Below, one piece after another: positions 1-13,020 of a stretch of DNA of 64,000 bases (position 1 is its first letter; every line of letters starts with the position of its first letter). Source of the DNA: Sinonovacula constricta (Eukaryota; Mollusca; Bivalvia; Cardiida; Solecurtidae); NCBI GenBank assembly GCA_007844125.1, contig CM017561.1, positions 36,166,862 through 36,230,861 of the forward strand. The letters run 5' to 3'. The notes under the pieces were generated by a model. It was not told the origin of the DNA. It saw only the letters and a list, made by a program, of their open reading frames with translations, and searched no databases. The position numbers and the translations under genes were made by a program.

Positions 1-261
1 ATTTATTTATTTATTTATCCATAGGAGTGTCAATACAGCTAGACCAATACTTTATATGCCTATTAAGGCAACAGATAGTCATGTTTTGTATGTAAACATT
101 ATATATATACAATACAAAAAAGGTGATTTCTCTTATTTGCAAAATCTTATAAATAATATATAATATGTATAGCTATCGTATAAGGTAGATTCATGATAAG
201 CGGAGTACAGCCTGGTGGCTTGTCATTCTTCATATGATAAAAATGGTGTTGAAGAAAATTG
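1..261. other. AT-rich sequence, no gene seen
   Basis: The first 18 bases are an ATTT tetranucleotide run cut by the window edge. The rest is AT-rich unique sequence with no open frame or repeat I recognise. Confidence 0.6.
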
Positions 262-500
262 GCCTATAAATGTGGCCTCTAATGTGTTGAAAAGGCTTTT
301 CTAAGATTTGACCTAGTGACCTACTTTTTGATCCCATGTGACCCAATTTTGAATTCATCCAGGGCCCTAAGAGTGTTTGAAAGCTTTTTACGAGACTTGA
401 TTTAGTGACCTACCTTTTGTTCCCACGTAGCCCAGCTATAAACTTATGCAAGATTTCATGCAGGCAAACATTCTGACAATATGGCTTGAAATGTTTGCTT
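262..500 (+). repeat. Decayed tandem repeat, about 89-bp period
   Basis: Two diverged units lie head to tail. Each carries a phrase like TAGTGACCTAC (units near 309 and 398), followed by T-rich sequence, CCCA.GT and CCCA. The vocabulary (ACCTAGTGACCTA, GACCCA, AACATTCTGACAA, TGTGGCCTCTA) matches, from memory, a repeat very common in bivalve genomes. Only about two degenerate units remain and no frame is kept open. The assignment to a named family is not verified. Confidence 0.5.
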
Positions 501-1299
501 GCAAGTTTAAGCGATGTTAATGTTTAATCTATGATCTATGAATATATGAAGCGACGGCTCATGTAAAGCAAGATAATCTATACCATTGATAGGTAACAAT
601 GTGCGGATCTAATGAAATCACGTTTATACAAAAATATAATAAAATGTAAGTCAGTAATGTTAAATCATGAAATAAATAATTATGTCAGTAGTGCCTGTAT
701 AAGTGATTAACAGAGCAATATCATACACATTCTTCAATTAGTATGTATATATGCAGAATCGCCAAATAGGTGTCGTATGCGCAATTTAGCAATCAAATCA
801 ATTCATATATATGACGCGATCTAGAAATACGAAATATACAGGATTGACAACTGGTTTAATCATTTTATAAGCAAAAAATGTTAAGTGCTCATTATTTCCC
901 ATTTATTACTACTATAACAATCACTACTTTCAGTGTGTTTGCGTAACCCAAGTCTGGGCCTGAAACGCGTCGTGAAAGTTCAACGATAACAATAAAATTT
1001 TAATTTTTAAAAAAACTTTACAACTCTATCCAGGAATATCACAGAGAACCACATGCACAATAAGTCTTGTTTAAGCTTCTTTGATTGCAAGACGTGTTTA
1101 AATTTAAAGAGTTTTAGGCAATTAAAAAGTTTGAATAGCGAAATCGAAACCGGAAGTAAATTTTCCGTTGGTGATGTGTCAACATTTTTTGTAAACACTG
1201 ATATGCTATCAAAATATTAACAAAATATATTACTATTTTGTATGTAGAAAGAAAACACAATTAAATGTAGAACCACTGGTGCACAGCATGGTAGCTAGA
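501..1299. other. No gene or repeat recognised
   Basis: AT-rich unique sequence. The one reading frame over 60 codons (1007-1198, minus) has no recognisable domain. Confidence 0.55.
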
Positions 1300-1411
1300 A
1301 AACCTCCCCATTTTCAGGTTCTCACCCCAACCAGAGCTTGAACTCATTTGGTGAGAGGTAGAGGAGTGACAAACCACCAACTCTAACCCCTCGGCCATGA
1401 GCTCCACAACA
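1300..1411 (-). mobile_element. tRNA-derived SINE fragment
   Basis: Read on the minus strand this has a Ser/Leu-tRNA-like head: a box A region (TGGCCGAGGGGTTAGAG), an extended variable stretch, and a box B region (GAGTTCAAGCTC). It is followed by the short body segment AATGGGGAGGTT that also occurs in the SINE at 31810. The 3' body is truncated or too decayed to follow. The 74-codon frame at 1322-1546 lies partly in this SINE and is not a gene. Confidence 0.7.
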
Positions 1412-1693
1412 AAATTCATAACGTACAAATACACCATTAAAATATTTAAAAACTATTTTGCATGATAATTGTGGATTGTGTTCAACATTTAAGGCACATC
1501 TATTATTTGACACATAATCATGGCTGTTAACATAATTACATTTCAAATATTATTTATTCTCAAAAACACTGCAGAATAATTAACAAATGGTTTATATTTT
1601 TATCATTCATCTTTTACATAGGCACCTCACAGCAAAATGAAGAAGTCACTTAATAAACAGTTGTTTATTGTATTTTTTGTTTTGTTTTTGACA

Positions 1694-1917
1694 TTCATTG
1701 CAGCGACCATTTATAATCAAGATTGCAACGTCCAGCTTTTTGGTGGAAAAAAGACCTCAGACAAAAATCTGGGAGGAACCACCCGCGAACCGCAAGTCAG
1801 CTGGAAGACCTTCTCAAATAAAGTCCTTTGCCCCTAACGGGACTCAAACCCACGCGGTGAGAGGCTAAGCAGTCGGAGGCGTTGTGAATTGGCGACTCTA
1901 CAACTACGTCACTGGCG
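1694..1917 (-). mobile_element. tRNA-derived SINE, family A
   Basis: The minus strand carries a tRNA-like head with box B GGGTTTGAGTCCCGTT, then a body containing CCAGCTGACTTGCGG, a GGTCTTTTTTCCACC segment, and a 3' end near GGTCGCTGCAATG. The same body order is found at 44971-45190 (minus), 51149-51352 (minus) and 56659-56870 (plus), so this is a dispersed family rather than a tRNA gene. The hydrophobic 66-codon frame at 1637-1837 runs from its 3' flank into it and is not a protein gene. Confidence 0.8.
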
Positions 1918-2303
1918 AACTTTTTACAATGAGGTGCAGCACTACAGTTTCTACTATGTACAACAAGTGATCCGAGATCACTTTGCGTAACAAGATGGTC
2001 CACTATATTTTAAAGCCTTTCAGAAATGTGACAGATTTGGAACTTGCATTGAGGTATCACGCAAGTTACTACTATGTGTCACATAATTTTCTTTATATAC
2101 CTTTTCTATATCTATTGAAGCCTTCATGAATGAACGAATACATTTTATTGGACTCATTTAACTTAATAAAAAGGTCTTACACCTTTAATAGACTGACAAA
2201 ATATTGAAACACTTTTGTAATAGTATGTATGCTTTACCATGTATGTTACTGCTAGGTCAGTGTAGTTGTAGTTTGGTATTAAACTCTTTCTCTTTATTTC
2301 AGG
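1918..2303. other. No gene recognised; ends in a strong splice-acceptor-like tract
   Basis: AT-rich unique sequence. The last 20 bases before 2304 form a pyrimidine tract ending TTTATTTCAG. Confidence 0.5.
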
Positions 2304-3245
2304 AACTCATGCATTATAACTGCTAGATGAACTTGAGTATCTGAAGAGGGACCAGCAGTGTGGTGTACATTGCTACACTTACAATTGATCAACATGGATA
2401 TGAACAAAAGTAGGTCATACACCCCATGGACAAATGTTGACAAAAACAAAACACTATTGTCATTGGGTAAGTGGGATCTGTAGTGGGACTAAGAGAATAT
2501 ATTTGTATATAAATGCACATTACTAAGTAGTTTTGTTTGAATTAGTTAATTGAAAGAAGTATTTGGGTTTTCAAAGACAATTGTGTCATTTTATAGCTTT
2601 GCATTTTTGGTTCACCAACTACTTTCAAATCAATAACATTCGACACGTCTCAAAACCCAATACTGTTAAATCTAGATAATTTTTTTCAACAGGTATGGTT
2701 TAAGGCGCGACATGAATGGAAGCATGATATACCAAGTTCAGTCCAGATTGGTACCTTTGATTGTTGCAGTCATGTTAGGATATAATTAACCAGTTTTTTT
2801 AAGTTTTGGAAAATGACACCTTATCTTAACATTAGTAGCCGCAGGAGTTACAGATCGGTCACTGTGCCACTAGTCTAAAATCCAGTTATTAGGAGTTTCT
2901 TTTTTGTTTATTTTAGTAACAGTAAAACATAAGCACACGTATTAAGGCAGTATATTTTGAATTCACTTAAAGTTATTTCAGTTCAAATAGCGAGTCATTA
3001 CAGTCCATTCCATGTCAGAAGTTGGTGATTCTGTGGTCAGGACAACCTAGAGAGGAGGCAATATCCTACAACACCTATACAATTACATCATCGTGTGGAT
3101 GGCTAGTATGCTGCCCACACCATTCAGTACCTAAACCATAGGATTGTACATCAGAACTGTTTCGAAAAGATGTATATACTTGTACAAGCATACAGTAACT
3201 GAGCTGTTTAAAAAGGGACAGAAAATAAAGAGATTTCAGTTAGAA
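2304..3245 (+). other. Possible spliced transcript (exon-like segments, little coding)
   Basis: Three segments have splice-like borders on the plus strand. The first, 2304-2465, follows TTTATTTCAG and ends before GTAAGTGGG. The second begins at 2692 after TTTTTTTCAACAG. The third begins near 2981 after AGTTATTTCAG and runs to an AATAAA at about 3225. The first segment holds an ATG in a good context (CAACATGG, 2394) and a short frame beginning MDMNKSRSYTPWTN; direct joining of segments one and two would stop it within three codons. Another frame of the second segment reads VWFKARHEWKHDIP. The order acceptor-donor-acceptor-acceptor-poly(A) suggests a non-coding or weakly coding RNA, or the tail of a gene. 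This is inference from splice motifs only. Confidence 0.25.
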
Positions 3246-3310
3246 CTTCTTATTTATTGTTGCTTAGTAAAGTACAAGTTAAACAAATAGCGCAATAGAT
3301 AATTTAAACA

Positions 3311-3311
<1 letters not shown>

Positions 3312-3373
<62 letters not shown>
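3312..3373. repeat. (TG)n microsatellite
   Basis: About 31 uninterrupted TG dinucleotides. Confidence 0.98.
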
Positions 3374-4640
<1,267 letters not shown>

Positions 4641-4835
4641 AACAAATAAACAAATAAATAAATGATAAATAAAAACACAGGAGCATAAGATTAATAGGTT
4701 GTTTCGCTAGGAGGTCCACAAACATTAATGGCAACACTATTTGTCTACAGGTCAGAAGAGCATATCGTGATTTCAGAGGTGCGTTCATTTTCTTGGTGTC
4801 TTAAGAAATACTGTTTTTAAACAGATAATTTAAAA

Positions 4836-5117
4836 TTACTTGTGCAGTGTTCCGGTCGTAAAATATATCCCCGTGCATGTAATCTATGTTGTCATTTAAT
4901 TCATCCTATAAGGATTGTTACGTGTATTTCCTTTGATGGACATTGGACTTTGCTTCCTCAGTTCCATCTTTACATGAACAGGATGCTACGACAATTTACA
5001 CATCTATGGTCATTTTTTTTCTGGTGTCATTAAGTTACTTTCATTTATAAGCATCATTTTTGTGTAGTTCTTCTAATCGAAATAGTCTGTCTCTTCCTCT
5101 TCCTCTCTCTCTCTCTC

Positions 5118-5165
<48 letters not shown>

Positions 5166-5333
5166 GCAGTATGTGGGCATTATTTTTCAATGACGTCACT
5201 ACTGCTCTTTTTAATAAATGACTCAGTACTGATATTTCTTACTTTTTCGTTTGTCTTGCATGTGAATAACTCTGTCCTGTGCCTATTCAAATATTGGAAT
5301 ATGTTGCAATGTTCATAGGACCTTGTCGTATAT
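4836..5333 (+). repeat. Dispersed element R1, copy 1 (internally deleted)
   Basis: The copy starts near ACTTGTGCAGTG and ends near GCAATGTTCATAGGACC, sharing this order of blocks with copies at 5343, 17868, 20833, 37158 and 58712. The middle block (ACCGGTTTAAGCACC and its hairpin) is missing here. Where other copies have a short C/T-rich tract, this one has a 75-bp CT microsatellite. There is no coding frame, and no inverted ends were found. It lies directly before copy 2 in the same orientation. Confidence 0.8.
5086..5162. repeat. (CT)n microsatellite inside R1
   Basis: CT repeats with a few TTCC interruptions. They sit exactly where other R1 copies carry a short TCTTTTCT-like stretch. Confidence 0.95.
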
Positions 5334-5342
5334 TCATATTTA

Positions 5343-6045
5343 TGATCACAACAATGTTACTTGTGCAGTGTGGCGGTCGTAAAATATCTCCCCGTGCATG
5401 TAATCTATGTTGTCATTGAATTCATCCTATAAAGATTGTTACTTGTATTTCATTTGATTGTACTTGGTTTCTCAATTCCATCTTCACATGAACAGGATGC
5501 TACAACCATGTAGTCTTCTCTGGTCATTTTTTTCTAGATTAAACACATTATTTTCATTTATAATCAACACTTTTTGTGTAGTTCTTCTAATCGAAATAAT
5601 AACCTCGCTCTTTTTTTCTCTTTAAAACATTATGTGGGCATACTTTTTCAATGACGTTACTACTTTCGTCATAAGTTGTCAAAGAAAAGATCAGCGCATA
5701 GGCATTTTTTATTCAAAAAGATCGGTTTTCTTCATTGCTTGCATTTAAGAAACCCGCCAGGAAGTGCAGGGTTTGAGCTCTCTAAAACCGGTTTAAGCAC
5801 CCCAGTCGGTCCATATTGCCAACTGACCGTTCCAAGGCGGTGACTGTTGGGTTTGCTCTTTTTGTGAACTGACTCATCACAGATTTCTTTTTACTTTTAC
5901 GTTTGGCTTGCATTTTATTACCTCTGTCCTGTGCCTTTTCAAATGTTGGAATATGTTGCAATGTTCATTGGACTTTGTCATATATTCTGATTGTTAAAAT
6001 TGCACTGCTGACCAGGACAATTACCGTACCATGTATAAACAAACA
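5343..6045 (+). repeat. Dispersed element R1, copy 2
   Basis: A nearly complete copy. Blocks in order: GATCACAACAATGTTACTTG head; CGGTCGTAAAATATCTCC; ATGTAATCTATGTTGTCA; GGATTGTTAC; CACATGAACAGGATGCTAC; CAATGACGT; GTTTAAGCACCCCAGTCGG with a hairpin; CCTGTGCCTTTTCAAA; GTTGCAATGTTCATTGGAC; and a tail to about 6045 (ACCATGTATAAAC) that is also seen, reversed, at 58712-58750. It follows copy 1 head to tail with a spacer of about 10 bp. Confidence 0.8.
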
Positions 6046-7866
6046 GAAAAAGCTTAAAAAGAACAATAAATATGTAAGGAAGTTGAGTCTATAATAATTT
6101 GATAATGTGTGTATAAATTTCCGACATATACACCATATTTGACCGTATTTTCAGAGAAAGAATAATTATACTTTCACTTTGCACGCCGTCATTCGTTGAA
6201 AATCGTTTTTTTCTAATTTCCATAACTTATGCAAAGGTAAATAAGAAAAGGTCCTATCAAAACTCTCACAGATACTTAAATTTTATCTACCAGGAGTCAA
6301 AGGCAAACAAGGTAAATGCAAATGTGAAAAAACAAACAAACACAGAGACGAGACATAACACACATAAAGAAAAACCATCAGTAACCGCCTTGGAACAGTC
6401 AATCGGCAAAAGGGCCCGTACGTTAATATAAACATCAGCAAGTGTAGTTTAGTTCCCAGCTCCTACCTATGACAGAACCTTTCGTGCCAAAGAACATCGC
6501 GCCGAGTAAATTCGTACTAATACGCGTAACGTACACAGACACACTCCGTTTTGTACAACGGTAGGGAAAACACGTGTCGTTCAACTTGACCAGCCGAAGC
6601 GATATTCTGCTGTTTTTAGTGGACTACTTACTTACTACGTGCAGCACATGCCATTCAGAGGAATGGTTTTATAAACAATAAGTATTTAGAGAACCAGTCA
6701 CATTTATGTATCAATTTGTATAACTATTCATTTTGCTTTTTGTTTCATTGTCTATCTTATATTCAGAAAATACTTTTAATTTCAATAACTATTTCGCATA
6801 CTACAAGCAGTCATAATTACCAGTCATCGGGTAACAAATACGAAAATCAAGTACAGGGGCGGATCCAGGATTATTCAGAGGGTTCTAACTGAGAGAGCAC
6901 TAGAGGTGCTAACCTTGTTAGATGGATCTGGAAAGCATGCTTTCCTACAAATCATTTGGGATGTAGCAGCTACATAGAACCCTTGCATTTTAGAGGCTGC
7001 TAAAAAGTTTTCCATGAGTCAATACTGTTGATATTCTCCTCGCCAAAGATAATATATGATCATATTATTTTATGGGATAGGTAGCCGTCAAATTGAGAGC
7101 TATGGGTAGAGGGTCTGCTCCCACAGGAAGAGTAAAAGGCAAAAAGTGATACTTCCTGCAATTCAGGTGATTAACAGACCAGCGCCTTTTCACACAAATA
7201 GTTTTATTTCAGTTTTTTATTTATGCCTAAATACGTGCATACTAGTCTTATCTTTAGATGTTATTTTTATACCTAGCCATTTGAAATTGCATAAGCTAAA
7301 ACCTGTCAATGAACACTGTTTTTGCTGTTGTCTACATGCACTTCAAACTATCTCAGTCGCTTTTATAAAGTCTGCCGATTGCAGTTGCATAGTTTAAAAA
7401 TAAGTCAGGTTCAATAAGGCGCAGAAAAAAACCACCCTGGCTAAAGAGACATGTTATCAAATTGCACTGAAAATATATCATTGGTAGTAACCAGCATCAT
7501 GTTTATAAAAAGTATTTCACGGATGCCCTTGTTGTGTGAGGCTTTGCTTGAATATTATCGAAAATCCTCTCCATTATATCCCCAAAATAACTAGCCTGCT
7601 TAGGCATGGTGCACGCTGTCATTACAAGTAATGTATTGTGGTCTGTGCAGTACATTATTGTGTTCTTGATAATGCTTAGCAGTAAGTATTAGGGCAATGA
7701 TGAACACTTGTTAGTTTCTTTCATGAACTAAAATATTTCAATTTTTAGTTATAAAGAATTGTATTGCACTGAAAATATTGCGGCTCCACACAAACCCTCA
7801 TTTGACAGTAGACAGTTGATTATTTAACATTTAATTAGAAATGACCAAAATTATAGTTAACTTCAT
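6046..7866. other. Mostly unrecognised; short R1-related hairpin fragment at 6383-6415
   Basis: At 6383-6415 the reverse complement of the R1 hairpin block recurs (TAACCGCCTTGGAAC) without the rest of R1, next to AAACAAACACAG-type sequence. Near 6856 the phrase GGGGCGGATCCAGG resembles a motif common in mollusc repeats. Otherwise this is AT-rich unique DNA; the 83-codon frame at 7146-7397 has no recognised domain. Confidence 0.45.
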
Positions 7867-8100
7867 TTAAAAGGTGGTATCCGACAGTTTGCCTTTATTA
7901 AAAACACGTACCAAGATCTAGCCACTGCTTTGGAGAATTTGTTCATACTTTTTGCATAAACCCATACTTAGCCGTTATAAATATAAATTTTAACACTAAC
8001 TATATTGTTAGACTGTACTAATCGTAAAAAATACTCGAAATATTCAGTTTTTCCAACTCTTAAAAACGCGATAGTGCTTCGTGGTCTCTGCTAAATATAC
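7867..8100 (+). mobile_element. Truncated copy of TTAA-flanked MITE
   Basis: It starts TTAA then AAGGTGGTATCCGACAG and matches the left end of the 480-bp element at 33869-34348. Similarity continues through a CTTTGG-rich and GCATAA-rich stretch for about 100 bp, then fades. No right end with GGATACAGCCTTTAA was found downstream, so the copy is truncated or decayed. Confidence 0.6.
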
Positions 8101-8149
8101 ATAGATTACTGCAAAACTTTCAGACCATCAAATATATCGTTGGCAGATA

Positions 8150-8640
8150 AGCGTAATAACTCCAAAATCATGAAGTGTACAGTGACGGTTCTTATGCACT
8201 GCACTCAGTCTAAATAAGATGTATCCACCTGCAAAGTTTCGAATCAATAGCTTTGATAACATTGGAGTTATGCTCTGGACAAGAAAATTAAGCAAAGGGG
8301 CATCCATCCAAAATCATAAAAAGACCTATCTATTATTAAGTTTATGGTCGAGAGCTTTGATAATGTAGGAGTTATGGTCCGGGCAAAAAATAAAACAAAG
8401 GGCAATAACTCCAACATCATGAAGTGCAGAGTGATGATTCTTGTACACTGCACTCTGTCTCATTTAGATCTATACACCTATGAAGTTTCCAGCAAATAGC
8501 TTTGATAGTGTTTTAGTTATGCTCCGGAGAAGAAAATTAAACAAGTGGCAATAACTCCAACATCATGAAGTGCAGAGTAATGGTTCTTGTGCAGTGCACT
8601 CCGTCTCAACGAGACCTATCCGCCTTCGACGGGCGTATAA
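8150..8640 (+). repeat. Tandem repeat, about 146-bp unit (block 1)
   Basis: Units begin near 8152, 8298 (internally shortened), 8401 and 8547, each with AATAACTCCAACATCATGAA followed by GCAGAGT, a TGCACTGCACTC motif, GATAGTGTT and GAAAATTAAACAA. The 8401-8547 step is 146 bp. The same unit in the opposite orientation forms block 2 at 40235-40900. Tandem cores of about this size are the hallmark of bivalve pearl/CvA-type elements and resemble the BIV160 satellite in unit length; identity to those was not tested. Confidence 0.8.
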
Positions 8641-8761
8641 AATGCACAATACATGTACATCATACATCATACAGCACTAAAATAGAGTTTTGCCAAAATC
8701 CTTGTTCGACAACAAGTCATTGTGCACATTTAGTTCGTCTACTTGTAATATGCTAATAAAT

Positions 8762-9150
8762 AATAACAAGAGAGTTACGAGGCCCTTTGTCACTCACCTA
8801 AGTGCCATAGACATTTAGCCCTTGTTGTAATGCTTTTGGACAGATCAAAATTCTTTGAACAATCTTGAAACAAGGCCGTCTAAGGATTACATAAACCAAA
8901 TATAAAAGCTCTATCTCTTGTGGTTTCTGACAGTTCTACTGAAGATTTTCAAAGTTTTCCTATACAGCCATATAGGAACAGTGGCTACACCCATTGTGGC
9001 CCATGTTGACAGATCAAAATGGTTTGAACATTCCTGATGATATATAAACTTATACGGAAAATCGCCACGCACCTGGCAACCAGGTTTTTTTTCCATATAT
9101 CAGAATTATTTGAACAATCTTTACTAGACTTAAACTGAAAGTGGTGAGGT
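8762..9150 (+). repeat. Dispersed repeat beginning AACAAGAG
   Basis: It begins AACAAGAGAGTTACGAGGCC and CACTCACCTAAGTGCC. A recurring phrase CAGATCAAAATNNTTTGAAC appears at about 8843 and 9009, with a diverged third occurrence near 9105. The vocabulary matches, from memory, a very common bivalve interspersed repeat. No open frame of note. Confidence 0.5.
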
Positions 9151-11186
9151 CATTAAACTGAACCGATGTATATATTTGTTTTAACAATATCATCTGTACT
9201 CAAACATTAAATAAGACATCTTATGGATACATATCTCAACTATGGGGTTTGGAATACTGGTGCCAAATAGAGTAAATACTCCTTCAACTAAGGGTCTCTA
9301 TCATAGACAGAGGATTTATTTTTATTCTATCAGTCAGTCAGGACTGTAGGATACTTCACAACAGTTCTCCAGTGTAAGGGTAATGTTCCCTTTCATTGCT
9401 GGATACAGCACCCATATGCTTATTTTCTTTTTCCACATTCCATTTAACCTGTAACATAATATTTCATTTGCTGGCAAATAACTATATTACCATAAGTACA
9501 GTCACAGACAAGTAACTCCTCTTAACTTGTGGCGTAAGGTCCATTGAGAGTAAGGATGAGATCTATAATAGCTGTGTGTATCTTAAATGACACCATTGTG
9601 TTGCTGCTATATTGCTTTGGTTCATCCCACTTGTTTATAGACACTTAGAACAAGTTCTTCTAAGGTCCAACATTTTATATAGGATATTGTCTTTTAGTAA
9701 GACAAAGTATTTACTATGTATAGCACCAGGTATTTTCAATCTAGAAACATCACTGGTTTTAGGCAGGAAATGAATAATTTTTTATTGATATCATAAATAA
9801 TAGGTGCAAGTGGAAATCTTCTATGCCTGCATTATTTCTAAATTGTATGAACATAAAATACATCAATATGTCATAACATAAACTTAAACATTTTCTAAAT
9901 GCTAACAAGAAGTATTTACCCCTGGTAATATTTTGCCTGAATATTTTTAAGTCTTTAAGTTTTATATCTTTAATCAATATATTAGGATTTTCTTCCTTAA
10001 AAATTATACAAAAGTATTCTTTACATTTACTGTTTTAAAAAGACTTAAAACATTTTCTTTTACAAGTATTATAAATGTTAAAATGATTGCTTCTTGAAAT
10101 AAATATCATGTAAATGAACACAAACTTAAATACCACAAAATCCATGAAAAATAATAAGTTAATTTTTTTTTGGGCTAACCTGAATTTTTTCTGTAATGGC
10201 ACCCGCCAACAGTTTAGTGTATGATAGGGTTTATTTGTTGTTGCCAGTGTTTTTGTGTTCCTCATCACCCAGTGGCTAATGGCTGTATCCATATTACCCA
10301 TCATGAATAGGGATGATCCATGTTCTGTCGTTATGTTATGAAGAATATATGTTTATACAAACACAATATCTGTAAGTAGTAGTATTGTTCCAATATACCT
10401 AATTAAATATATTTTATACCAAATGTACAGTCTTGAAACCTTGAAACTGTAACTTGCAGTAGTAGCAGCAGTAGCAACAGTAGTAGGTTCATATTCTGTC
10501 TGTTTTTATGTCTATCAACAAGTTATAAAGTATCCATACATGCATGGATATTGATTGTTGGAAAGATTAAATAGTAAAACATTAGCAGTTAGTTAACCAG
10601 TGCTAGGGAGGTTAAACACCGTTTTACTGCTGTCTTGTTTGTTCATGTCTATTTAAGTAACTGTCTTTCAAGTAAAAAATTGCAATAACTTATCATTGTT
10701 AAACAACTAGCTTGCTTCTACAAAAGAATTGGAACTTTAATAAAAATGAAGGAAAAAGGAAAATAGATAGTGTTGGATCAAGGCTGGGACCAAGAAACCA
10801 TAGTTTGTCAGCCATGTGATGTCTATTTTCCAATACTCATATAAAACTATGTAACATGTATACCTGTAGTCTTAACTCACAGTATATTCATTGGTTAACA
10901 ATACATACAAATAGAAGTATACAGTTCTGTCCAAGTAAATACTCAATATTATCGTAACATACTCAAACAGATCCGCAAATGAAATGTCTGCGGCTTTCTT
11001 TCTTTTTTCTCTCTTTTTCTTGATGTATCCCCTCATTGACATGTAAGTTGAGTTTCTGGAAGTTCAAATAATTTAACAATATATTTCCATTTAATTAGTA
11101 ATTTTAATTACATAAAATCTCCTTTGTATATGCTGTTGACAATAAGCTTTGTTGCGTATGTGTTTATTTTCTGTGAACAATAAATC
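9151..11186. other. No gene recognised
   Basis: AT-rich unique sequence. A short imperfect AGTAGC run lies at about 10456-10487. The minus frame 10035-10304 has no recognisable domain. Confidence 0.5.
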
Positions 11187-11330
11187 GGGCACGACAGTGG
11201 CCAAGCAGTTAATGGCTGATTTGTATCTCCTCAATCCCTCACTGCTTTAGTTTCTAGTGATATTTGGATAATAACTTTCATGTGGGGAGGTTTTCCGGCT
11301 AACCTGCAGTGCACCTGGTGTTGTATGTAA
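11187..11330 (+). mobile_element. Degenerate tRNA-derived SINE
   Basis: A head with AGTGGCCAAGCAGTTAATGG (box A-like) is followed by CATGTGGGGAGGTTTTCCGG and GCTAACCTGCAGTGCACC. The second part matches the body of the SINE at 31810 almost exactly. Box B is decayed. Confidence 0.65.
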
Positions 11331-12570
11331 GAGAAATATTTATAAATGATCTGTCTTTTCTGGCACCAGATTATGTCAATTTTCTGTAATGTGTATATAC
11401 ATTATGCAACATGCACATGGATGAAGGAGAAATTGCTCATTGTTTGTAACATCTTTTTCCTAAGCCCAGTGAAATATGTTCTTTTAACTGATGTTGTAAC
11501 AGAGTGTTTATTTTCACTTGGTTCTTATCTTTTGTTTTGAAGCACATAGCTAAAATTTTAAATTATTTTGATAGACACCACCTGAAAGTGGGTTTAAAAA
11601 GGTTATAATGTAAAAGCCTTCTGGAGGGATGACGATAAGGAGTTTTGGTTAGATGCAGAGGTCCTGCACGTGTTTCGATATGGTAAGTAGTTCATCAACC
11701 ATAATGATAATATATCAACATTGGTAAATTGCATTTATAATGCTGACCTCAGAATGCTTATTCTTTTAACAAATCAGTAGTAAACTGAATACTAAATATT
11801 TACACCAAATGTAATAGATTTGTTAAAAAGAATGTTTTTCAAAGTTCTTATATTAGTTTAAGAATGTGGTAAAATTTCAAATCAATTTTTGACAATAGTT
11901 GCACTGGTACTAATAATATGATTTCACAATCAAGATTTACCAGGTATGATTTAATTTGGTTTATCATGTAGAGTTCATTGCCATCCTTCATTATGGAAAA
12001 ATAAGAAGATCTACCCAAACACACTTATGGATATCCAAATTTACAACACAATGATTATACTGTTTTATACAAGAAATTGTTCCTCCATCTATAAATGCTA
12101 GTATTCTGTTTTTGGCAATGACAAACACAATTTAAAGTTTGTTATTCATTTTGTAAGAATATGTTTCTTCCTAAAACTGCTATAATATTTTGATTTATTT
12201 TCTATGCACTGACTGTGGCATATAATTTTTAAACATGTTAAAAGTTTGGTGAAGTGTTTGTTATCATAAATATTGTAAAACATGTACCAGTTAGCTCATA
12301 ATCCTTCCGAATTCCGTGGTTGTAGTTTAACTTAAATATAGCTCAGATGTAACATATAACAAAGATATATTTGATACATTTTTAAAATCTAGATTGTCTT
12401 TTATTTTTGCCGTTTCTAGACTTGAATTATGCCCACGTACGGAATGACACCACATACAAATTTATATAGTTTATAGATATAACTAATATATACCGATATT
12501 TTAGTTCACCCGAACTATTATGATCGCCCTTCGTCCAGAGAGATGTTCAACGAATTTAGATCTGGCCAGA
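11331..12570. other. No gene recognised
   Basis: AT-rich unique sequence with only chance frames. Confidence 0.55.
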
Positions 12571-12609
<39 letters not shown>

Positions 12610-12628
12610 TTTAATTATTATTATTATT
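12571..12628. repeat. (ATT)n microsatellite
   Basis: ATT trinucleotide run interrupted once by TTTTA. Confidence 0.97.
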
Positions 12629-13020
12629 CGTAACACATATTATAACTTTGGAATTTTGACAGCAGGAAAATCTGCTTTGATTCACCAAGATACGTGGCTG
12701 CAAGGGACATGGTCATTTTCCATAAATGGCCATGTACATAAAACATTATTCAGAACCTTATATGATATTCTTTGCTCACTATTACTTATTGTCTAAGGCA
12801 TTCGGTTTAGCATATAAGGGCATCATGGCCCCTTGTTTTATTTTAGGCTTTGTAATTTCAGCTTGGGCACATAATAAGTTTAAGGTTTACAAACAGGTTT
12901 ACAGCATTTGCCATTTACAGCTGTACCATTGTTACATGATAGTTACCACTCCTTATTAATAAGTATTTAATGGTTTAATGGTAATAAATAATTGTTTATA
13001 ACATTTGTAACACCATTTCT
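12629..13020. other. No gene recognised
   Basis: AT-rich sequence leading into the 77-bp array. The 77-codon frame at 12726-12959 shows no domain. Confidence 0.5.

Noticed and set aside
1637..1837. Small membrane protein with an N-terminal hydrophobic helix
   Set aside because: The second half is antisense SINE sequence and the first half is the A/T-rich flank of that SINE.
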